Shown here piece by piece: positions 58,042 to 64,000 of a stretch of 64,000 nt of DNA (within the stretch, counting starts at the first letter, position 1; the number at the start of each line of letters is the position of its first letter). A program made the position numbers and the translations under genes. The notes beneath the pieces are model-generated. The model was given only the letters and a program-made list of their open reading frames with translations, was not told the origin of the DNA and did not search any database. Location: NCBI GenBank assembly GCA_021816865.1, contig JAKAWX010000005.1, positions 104,169 through 168,168 of the forward strand, in the 5' to 3' direction. The stretch is from Thermoplasmata archaeon (lineage in GTDB: Archaea > Thermoplasmatota > Thermoplasmata > Lutacidiplasmatales > UBA184).

Positions 58042-58638
58042 GTGTCCTCGAACTCCCCCGCCCGCGCGCCGTCGCCCGCCCCCGCGGAGCTGACCCTCGA
58101 CCTGACCGCCGAGGCCCGGCAGTTCGTCCGGAAGCGGCTCGTCACCGCCGGCCTCGGTGCGGGTTTCGGGGTGGTGTTCGTGGCCATCGGAAGCATCGAG
58201 ATCGCGACCCTCGGGAGGCCCTTTTTCGGGTCCGCCTCCGTCGTCGCGCTCCTTCTGATCGCGCTCGGGATCGGCCTCGTCGTCCTGAGCCTCAACTCGG
58301 GCCTCCTCAACCCCGCGACGAGCCTCGAGGCGAACTCGCGAGGGATAGCGCTCTCCCGCCGGTGGGGGCCACCGATCTCGGTCGAATGGACCGATTCCAC
58401 GTTCGACCTCGAAGTGGAGGACCTGACGGCCGACCCCGCGACGAGTCCCGAGGAGAAGCGGCACCTCTTCTTCTCCGGGCCCGGGCCGGTCTACGGAAGC
58501 CTCGCGAGCTCCTCTCTCGGCCCGGTGCTGGACGTGGTGCGGGCCCACGGCCTGACGGTCCGGATGCGGACGGCCGACGTCCGAAGCGGGCTCACGCGCC
58601 ACCGGATCCGCCGGCTCCGCATCTCCCGGCCGAAGTAG
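58042..58638 (+). CDS. Hypothetical membrane protein
   Basis: A 198-residue protein. Two hydrophobic helices (LVTAGLGAGFGVVFVAIGSI and SASVVALLLIALGIGLVVL) follow a proline/alanine-rich N-terminal part, then a soluble beta-rich domain with ISVEWTDSTFDLEVEDLT and an RHRIRRLRIS basic tail. This resembles PH-like membrane-anchored domains, but no family is certain. GTG 58042 is about 26 nt from a TCTTAACG box, leaderless. Confidence 0.6.
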   Translation: MSSNSPARAPSPAPAELTLDLTAEARQFVRKRLVTAGLGAGFGVVFVAIGSIEIATLGRPFFGSASVVALLLIALGIGLVVLSLNSGLLNPATSLEANSRGIALSRRWGPPISVEWTDSTFDLEVEDLTADPATSPEEKRHLFFSGPGPVYGSLASSSLGPVLDVVRAHGLTVRMRTADVRSGLTRHRIRRLRISRPK

Positions 58639-58702
58639 CGGGGGGCCGCGGCGCTCGGGGCACGGCGCTTAGTAGCCCTGCGGTTCTCGGGCGTCGGTCG
58701 GT

Positions 58703-59545
58703 ATGCGCCCGAGCGAAGAGAAAGTCCCCCCGCGGGAGTTCTGGGCCGCGGTCTGCGAACGGTTCGTGGGCCGGTACCTCGGGTTCCGGACCGAGACCGC
58801 GACCCCCTCCCAAGCCGCCCGGAGAGGTCCCCCGCGCGCCTCGCTCGTCGGCTCGTGGTCGGGCCGCACCTGGGAGGTCGCCTTCCGAGAGCCGCGGCCG
58901 TTCTATCCGGACACCCAGGTCGGCTTCACGACCGCGGTTCGCCTGGTGGAGCCGCCCCAGATGCCCTTTGGGCCAGCCCCGTGGCTCTTCGTCGGGGAGC
59001 GCCCGAGGGTCTTTTCGAAGAACGCCATCGACTTCGACCGGATCATCATGCGGTATCGGCGTCGCGAGGGGAACTTCAAGGGCAGCCTGACCGGGGACCC
59101 GGACCTCGATCGGCGCTGGGCGGTCTACCCGTACGACGAGGCGCTCGGGCCGGTCTTCCGGGAAGAACCCGTCCGAAAGATTCTTCGGGGCTTCGAAGCG
59201 GTCTCTCCGGACGCGAGGAACACCCTCCCGGCGCTCGCGGTATTCGGCACAGAGGCGACGCTCACCCTCCCCGTGTCGCCCACGAGGGACCGCGTACCTC
59301 GTGTGGTGGATGCTATCGAGGGGTTGGGATTCATCCTCGACCGCGTCGAGGAGGCGCGGGGCGGGGTCGCCGCCCGCACGCGGCCGATCCCGATGGACCT
59401 CGTCCACGACGAGACCGGCGCTCCTTTCCCCGTGCCCCGGTTCGACTGCCCGATCTGCGGGCGAGCGACCCACCCGCGGTATCAGGCGAACCTCGAGACC
59501 GAGGTCTGCGAGGTCTGCGGGAAGATGCTCTACCGCTGGAAGTGA
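58703..59545 (+). CDS. Hypothetical protein with C-terminal zinc ribbon
   Basis: A 280-residue soluble protein. The last 40 residues form a zinc ribbon with CPICG and CEVCG, ending KMLYRWK. The rest has no recognised family. A CTTAGTAGCC element is centred about 31 nt before the ATG, so the transcript is nearly leaderless. It does not resemble a ribosomal or RNA-polymerase ribbon. Confidence 0.62.
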   Translation: MRPSEEKVPPREFWAAVCERFVGRYLGFRTETATPSQAARRGPPRASLVGSWSGRTWEVAFREPRPFYPDTQVGFTTAVRLVEPPQMPFGPAPWLFVGERPRVFSKNAIDFDRIIMRYRRREGNFKGSLTGDPDLDRRWAVYPYDEALGPVFREEPVRKILRGFEAVSPDARNTLPALAVFGTEATLTLPVSPTRDRVPRVVDAIEGLGFILDRVEEARGGVAARTRPIPMDLVHDETGAPFPVPRFDCPICGRATHPRYQANLETEVCEVCGKMLYRWK

Positions 59546-59612
59546 CGGGCGAGGACGCGCCCGGCGGGACCGGGTCGCGCCCCCTCCTTCGAGGCTCCCG
59601 CGGTGCGCGACG

Positions 59613-61571
59613 TCACGCGGGAGGCGCCTGCACGATCCCCGGTGCCTCCGAGAGACCCGCTTCCTCTTCCTCTTCGGACTTGATCACTCCGCCCATGGCC
59701 ACCATCGCCTTCAGCTCGTCGGTCTCGAAGGCCGAGAGCGCGGCCCAAACGAAGAAGACCGCTCCCAGGACGATCGCCAGGACCGTGCCGTAGGGGAACG
59801 CGAGCGCGACGGCGTGCGGGAAGCCCGCGGGTCCGAACTCCGTGAAGTACGACAGCAGGTAGAACACGAAGGTCCAGACCGGGATCCAGAAGGCGGCCGA
59901 GATGTGCTTCCGGAACTCGGGCTTGACGAGAGCCCAGATGACGATCGGCATCCCGATCGTGAGCGCTCCGAAGAGGGCGAAGTAGAGGATGTTCGCGTTC
60001 ATGTTGGTCATCGACCACAAGAACGTGTTCGGCACCAGCTGGCCCGCCCCGTACATCGGGCCGTAGTAGGCGAGGACGCCGAGGACCACGAAGGTGACGA
60101 CGGCAAGGACGACCGACGCGCCCCAGCCGAGGCCCATCTTGAGCGGAGCCGCATAGAGCATGTAGATCCCGATCCCGATGTAGATCGCGATCAGCACCCA
60201 GGTGATGACCCCGAAGCCGCTCCAGAACAGGACAAGCGCCGAGGCGATGAACGACGCCCCCGCGAAGAACCAGGGCACCGGAAGTTTGAACGGCCGGTGG
60301 AGGCCCCCCGCGTACTTGCGGAACGCGGGAATGAGCGCTCCGCCCGTCACGTAGGTAAGCGCGCTCGTGCTCGAGATGAACGCGACCAGTTCGTACCAGC
60401 TCGGCAAAGGAGCCAGGAACGCGATCCCGAGGACGACCGACACGAGCAACGCCACCCAGGGGATGCGGAACCGCTCGTGGATGGCGTGCAGGCCGCGGGG
60501 GAAGTACCCCTCGACCGAGAGCCCGTACAGCGTTCGGGTGGAGGTTCCGAGATAGATCCAGCCCGTCCCCGACGGCGATAGCCAGGAGTCGAACAGCAGG
60601 ACGGCCGCGAAGAAGGCGAACCAGCCGCCGGTGCCCGCCGCGACGGCGTACTTGAGGGGCAGCGCCGACCAGCTGCTGGTCGCAAGCGCTGCCCAGTTCC
60701 CGGGCGTGACGCCGGCGTTGGCCCAGTTGATCGAACCGATATAGGCGACCTGAAGTAGGGTGTAGATCACCATCGCGATCAGCACCGAGCCGATCGTCGC
60801 GAGGGGGATATCCCGCTGGGGCCGCTTCGCCTCGCCCCCGTACTCGAGACCCTGGCGGAACCCGAGGTAGGCGAAGAACACCCCCGAGGTGGGGATGGCG
60901 AGGAAGGCGCTCGAGACGCCGAGCGGGAAGAAGTTCGAAGAGCCCGACGGAGCTCCCGAAAGGGGAGCGAAGCTGAAGTTGCTCGACTGGAACAGCGTGA
61001 ACAGCGTGATGAAGGTGATGATCGGGATGACCACCTTCCAGACGGTGACGTAGGTGTTGGTCTTCCCGAGCAGGCGGATGCCGCCGTAGTTAAGGAAGAA
61101 GAACACGACCATCAGAAGGGCCGCAAAGACGATACCGAGCGAGTTGAGCTCGAGCACCGGTGCGCCGAGGAACGTTCCCGAGGTGGTGAGGGCGCTCGTG
61201 TAGCTCGGGTTGACCGAGGCGATGCCGAAGAGCACTCCTTCGACCTCGATCGGAGGGACCGTGACCGCCGTGAGGAAGTAGGCCCAGCCGAAGGTGAACC
61301 CGGTGTAGCTACCGTGGGTCCAGAAGGGGTACCGCACGATGGCGCCGGAGCGCGGCGCCATGGCGGATATCTCGGCCCAGGCCAGCGCGACGAAGAGCAC
61401 CAGTATCCCGCCGACGACCCACGACAGGATCGCCGCCGGCCCCGCGGTAAAGACGGCCTTGTTGACTCCGAAGAGCCATCCCGACCCGATGATCCCCCCC
61501 ATCGAGAGGCCGAGAAGGTCGTACACGCTCAGGGCTTTGCGCAGCTTTCGGTCCGGATTGGTCGCCGCCAT
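59613..61571 (-). CDS. APC-superfamily amino acid permease
   Basis: A 652-residue transporter with about 14 helices. LGLSMGGIIGSGWLFG is the substrate-binding break in helix 1, and the FRQGLEYGGEAKRPQRDIPLA region is the conserved helix 6-7 loop. The C-terminus has an acidic run (EEEEE). It probably takes up amino acids or amines by proton or sodium symport. ATG 61571 is about 42 nt from the centre of a strong GATTTTTATAGG TATA box, leaving a leader of about 16 nt. Confidence 0.83.
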   Translation of the reverse strand: MAATNPDRKLRKALSVYDLLGLSMGGIIGSGWLFGVNKAVFTAGPAAILSWVVGGILVLFVALAWAEISAMAPRSGAIVRYPFWTHGSYTGFTFGWAYFLTAVTVPPIEVEGVLFGIASVNPSYTSALTTSGTFLGAPVLELNSLGIVFAALLMVVFFFLNYGGIRLLGKTNTYVTVWKVVIPIITFITLFTLFQSSNFSFAPLSGAPSGSSNFFPLGVSSAFLAIPTSGVFFAYLGFRQGLEYGGEAKRPQRDIPLATIGSVLIAMVIYTLLQVAYIGSINWANAGVTPGNWAALATSSWSALPLKYAVAAGTGGWFAFFAAVLLFDSWLSPSGTGWIYLGTSTRTLYGLSVEGYFPRGLHAIHERFRIPWVALLVSVVLGIAFLAPLPSWYELVAFISSTSALTYVTGGALIPAFRKYAGGLHRPFKLPVPWFFAGASFIASALVLFWSGFGVITWVLIAIYIGIGIYMLYAAPLKMGLGWGASVVLAVVTFVVLGVLAYYGPMYGAGQLVPNTFLWSMTNMNANILYFALFGALTIGMPIVIWALVKPEFRKHISAAFWIPVWTFVFYLLSYFTEFGPAGFPHAVALAFPYGTVLAIVLGAVFFVWAALSAFETDELKAMVAMGGVIKSEEEEEAGLSEAPGIVQAPPA

Positions 61572-61608
61572 GCTTAACCGTGGCCCGTCAAGGTCCAACA
61601 CGACCCCC

Positions 61609-61618
61609 CTATAAAAAT
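61609..61618 (-). promoter_or_regulatory. TATA box of the APC permease gene
   Basis: Minus-strand TTTTTATAGG, one of the strongest TATA matches in the window, lies in an AT-rich island. Confidence 0.65.
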
Positions 61619-61794
61619 CCACTGAAAATCACGGGAGGACCGCCAGCAACCCCGAGAAGAACGCGTACCGCGCCGACCGGTCGCACGTCAGAAAACAGGC
61701 TCGCCCGCGATGCGCGCCGGCGCTCCGGGGGGTTTCGGTCCCCGTCGCGCCGGTTCATAATAAGGCGCCGCGGGTTCGATCGCGCGTTCCACCG

Positions 61795-63000
61795 ATGGAG
61801 CCGGCCTCCCCTCGTCGCGCGTCCGCCCGGGCGGTCGACCGCGCGCTGTCGGCCCGGGGCCTGGAGGGCCGGGTCCAAGAGCTTCCCGCCTCGACCCGCA
61901 CCGCCGACGACGCCGCGCTCGCGGTCGGATGCGAGACGGGTCAGATCGTGAAGTCCCTCGTCTTCCGGGGCCGGAGCTCGGGCCGGCCGTTGCTCGCCCT
62001 CGTGGCGGGCGATCATCGGCTCGACGAAGGATGGATGGCGCGCTTCACGGGGGAACCGATCGAGCGGGCGGATCCCGAATTCGTCCGGTCCGCGAGCGGC
62101 TTTGCGATCGGGGGCGTTCCTCCGTTGGGGCACCCGGCCCCGCTCGCCACCTTCATCGACTACGACCTCCTCGAGCGGCGGGAGATCTGGGCCGCCGCCG
62201 GACACCCCAACGCCGTGTGCCGGCTGTCGCCGACCGAGCTTCTCGAAGTGACCGACGGCCGCCCCGTCCCGGTCGTGCCGCTCGCGATCCCCGACGGGCC
62301 GGACCGACCTTGGGTCAGCTTCGACTGCTTCGGGACCCTCGTCGATTGGCGCACGGGCCTCCTCCGTTCGCTCGACCGGGCCATCGGCACGGACCTCCCG
62401 ACCGTCCGGGATCGTCTCTTCGCGACCTACCTGGCCGAGGAACGTCGGATCGAAGCCGGCCCGTACCGCTCGTATCGGCAGATCGTGCCCGCGGCGCTGG
62501 CCGGGGCGGCGCGTGCGGTCGATCGGGACGTCGACCCCGAGTGGCTCGGTCGCGTCGTCGACGACCTCCCGGACTGGCCGCTCTTCGACGACACGGCGGT
62601 GGCCCTCGACCTCCTCCGGGGGGCGGGAAGGTCGGTGGCGATACTGTCGAACATCGACCGGGACCTCCTCGACGTCACGCTGCGACACCACGGCCTTCGG
62701 GTCGACCTCACCGTCACGGCCGAGGACACGCGCTCGTACAAGCCGGCCCCAGCGCACTGGATTCGGTTCCTCAAATCGACGGGGGCCTCGCCCTCGGAAA
62801 CCCTCCACTGTGCGGGCGCCTACGACTACGACCTTCCCCCGGCGGCACGACTCGGGTTCCGTACGGCCTACATCGAGCGCTTTCCCGGCGCTCCCTACGG
62901 CCCCGCCGCCGGGACCGTCGTCCCCGACCTGAGGGCCCTCCTGTCGGTCGTCGGGATCGAGCCGGGGGGCGGGTCGACGGAACTCGCTCGTGGGCCGTAG
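61795..63000 (+). CDS. Fusion of YbaK-like deacylase and HAD hydrolase domains
   Basis: A 401-residue protein in two parts. Residues 1-155 match YbaK/ProX editing domains, which clear mischarged tRNA: VGCETGQIVKSLVFRG with the catalytic lysine, GDHRLD, SGFAIGGVPPLGH. Residues 175-385 are a haloacid-dehalogenase-type HAD: FDCFGTLVDW, ILSNIDRD, KPAPAHW and CAGAYDYDL. A TTCATAATAAGG box is centred about 35 nt before the ATG. The pairing suggests a linked repair or phosphatase role. Frame is continuous across the join. Confidence 0.78.
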   Translation: MEPASPRRASARAVDRALSARGLEGRVQELPASTRTADDAALAVGCETGQIVKSLVFRGRSSGRPLLALVAGDHRLDEGWMARFTGEPIERADPEFVRSASGFAIGGVPPLGHPAPLATFIDYDLLERREIWAAAGHPNAVCRLSPTELLEVTDGRPVPVVPLAIPDGPDRPWVSFDCFGTLVDWRTGLLRSLDRAIGTDLPTVRDRLFATYLAEERRIEAGPYRSYRQIVPAALAGAARAVDRDVDPEWLGRVVDDLPDWPLFDDTAVALDLLRGAGRSVAILSNIDRDLLDVTLRHHGLRVDLTVTAEDTRSYKPAPAHWIRFLKSTGASPSETLHCAGAYDYDLPPAARLGFRTAYIERFPGAPYGPAAGTVVPDLRALLSVVGIEPGGGSTELARGP

Positions 63001-63188
63001 GGCCGCGGGACCGGCGCCGTGCCCAAAGTCCCGAGGAGAGACCCGGGGACCGTCCGGCCGACGGTCCAACGAGGTCACGAGCGACCGACCGGTCCTCGAG
63101 CTCCATCACCGCCTTATCCACGAGAGAGGTGGATGCCCTGCGGACGGAGCTGCGGCGAGCGGCTTCGCCCGGTCTCGACGAGGACGGG

Positions 63189-64000
63189 ATGAGCGCGCTC
63201 CCCCGGGTCCGAGCGGTCCTGATCGACCTCGGCGGCGTGGTGGTGCGGGACCCGCGCCCGTTCGTCGTCGGCGAGCTGACCCGCCTCGGGAGCCCGGACC
63301 CGGTAGCCCTGAAGCGGCTGTACTACCGGGAGAGTCTTCGGCTCGACGCGGGCCGCATCGGCCTGCGACAGTTCCACTCGCGGGTGCGACGCGCGGGCCT
63401 GACCGCGATCGACTACCCGAGGTTCCGGTCGATCGTGAGCGACCGCTCGCTGACCGCGTTCGCCCCCGTTCTGAGAGAACTGCACCGGGCGAAGCGGCAG
63501 GGGACCGTCCGGATCGTCCTCGCGAGCAACGTCTCGCGGGCGGTGTGGAACGGACTCCTACGCAAGTTCCCGCTGGTCCCGTTCGCGGACGACGCCGTGC
63601 TCTCTTTCCGCGTGGGGGTTCTGAAGCCCCGGCGTGCGTTCTTCCTCGAGGCGCTGCGGAAGGCGAACGCTCGGCCCGGGGAGGTCGCCTTCCTTGACGA
63701 CTCGCCGTCGAACGTCGCCGCCGCTCGCCGATTGGGGATCCTCGCCTACCGGGTCCGATCGGCCCAGGAGACCGTCCGGATCCTCCGGCGGCTGAGACGC
63801 GGCGGGAGCCCGCGGAGAGAGTCCCGCTCGAGCCCTAGGCGGCGATCCGACGAGGGAGGGGCGGTCTCCCACCGAGGGCGGGCCGCGACCGGTTCGGGAC
63901 CTTCTCGGCGGGTCGTCTCGCAGGGATCCGTCGCGGCCCTCCGCCGAATACGCCCCGGCGATCGCTCGCCGGAGCGGCCAGGTCGTGGTAGTAAGCCCCT
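63189..64000 (+). CDS. HAD-superfamily hydrolase, 3' end beyond the window
   Basis: The frame runs to the last base without a stop, so it is partial. It starts VRAVLIDLGGVVVRD, a HAD motif I with DxG in place of DxD, then VLASNVSRAVWNGLL (motif II) and KPRRAFFLEAL with FLDDSPSNVAAARRLGI (motifs III/IV). Such proteins are often phosphatases. From about residue 210 the sequence becomes low-complexity and arginine-rich, so the true 3' limit or an assembly error near 63830 is unclear. ATG 63189; an in-frame GTG lies at 63129 and a CCTTATCC box near 63115. Confidence 0.65.
   Translation, partial: MSALPRVRAVLIDLGGVVVRDPRPFVVGELTRLGSPDPVALKRLYYRESLRLDAGRIGLRQFHSRVRRAGLTAIDYPRFRSIVSDRSLTAFAPVLRELHRAKRQGTVRIVLASNVSRAVWNGLLRKFPLVPFADDAVLSFRVGVLKPRRAFFLEALRKANARPGEVAFLDDSPSNVAAARRLGILAYRVRSAQETVRILRRLRRGGSPRRESRSSPRRRSDEGGAVSHRGRAATGSGPSRRVVSQGSVAALRRIRPGDRSPERPGRGSKP

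Noticed and set aside
1..64000. CRISPR array, insertion sequence, integrase, rRNA or tRNA genes
   Set aside because: Looked for by eye on both strands; no spaced direct repeats, transposase motifs or rRNA/tRNA signatures were seen.

Overview
The window reads as a high-GC archaeal chromosome (well above 65% G+C by eye), most likely from a Thermoplasmata/Thermoplasmatota lineage. The archaeal signals are TATA-like boxes about 25 nt before leaderless ATG/GTG starts, deoxyhypusine synthase, a ComA-family enzyme, a PPP-type phosphatase, a P3A-like proton ATPase, TldD/TldE and lipoate-ligase domains of archaeal type. GTGA/ATGA stop-start overlaps are very frequent. Sulfite-oxidising acid-soil Thermoplasmatota (the group called Lutacidiplasmatales) would fit, but that placement is inference and needs marker genes.

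Layout. 1-6 kb: carbohydrate block (end of a GH57 amylase, GH15 glucoamylase, ROK glucokinase, trehalose synthase) plus a CADD/TenA-like oxygenase. 6-36 kb: a large sulfur island. It holds sat, an Lrp-type regulator, an sHdr operon (hdrC1-B1-A-hyp-C2-B2-lbpA-dsrE-lpl), a convergent operon (tusA-dsrE-dsrE-tusA-SQR-like-DUF1641-lbpA2-lpl2), a dsrEFH-like/mrp operon, two TauE-DUF1634 exporter pairs, fixX, an aprB-aprA-phosphatase-tauE-DUF1634-etfB-etfA operon, proC, fixC, an SDR and a ComA-winged-helix fusion. 37-44 kb: vapBC, a P-type H+-ATPase, an MFS exporter, ilvE and a VOC protein. 44-64 kb: mostly ordinary metabolism (tldD/tldE, deoxyhypusine synthase, pyrIB, transporters, HAD enzymes), with two STAND-like ATPases, several small orphans and a candidate structured RNA.

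How it fits together (inference). Sulfane sulfur carried by TusA/DsrE proteins would enter the lipoate-dependent sHdr complex and leave as sulfite. AprBA would convert sulfite plus AMP to APS, and Sat would turn APS into sulfate and ATP. TauE proteins could export sulfur oxyanions. No QmoABC or AprM is present; instead etfBA lies in the aprBA operon, with fixX just upstream and fixC nearby. This suggests that electrons pass through ETF and an ETF:quinone oxidoreductase. A shared TTGGAC-N4-GTCCAA-like palindrome lies at the sHdr, tusA and apr promoters and may be the operator of a common sulfur regulon.
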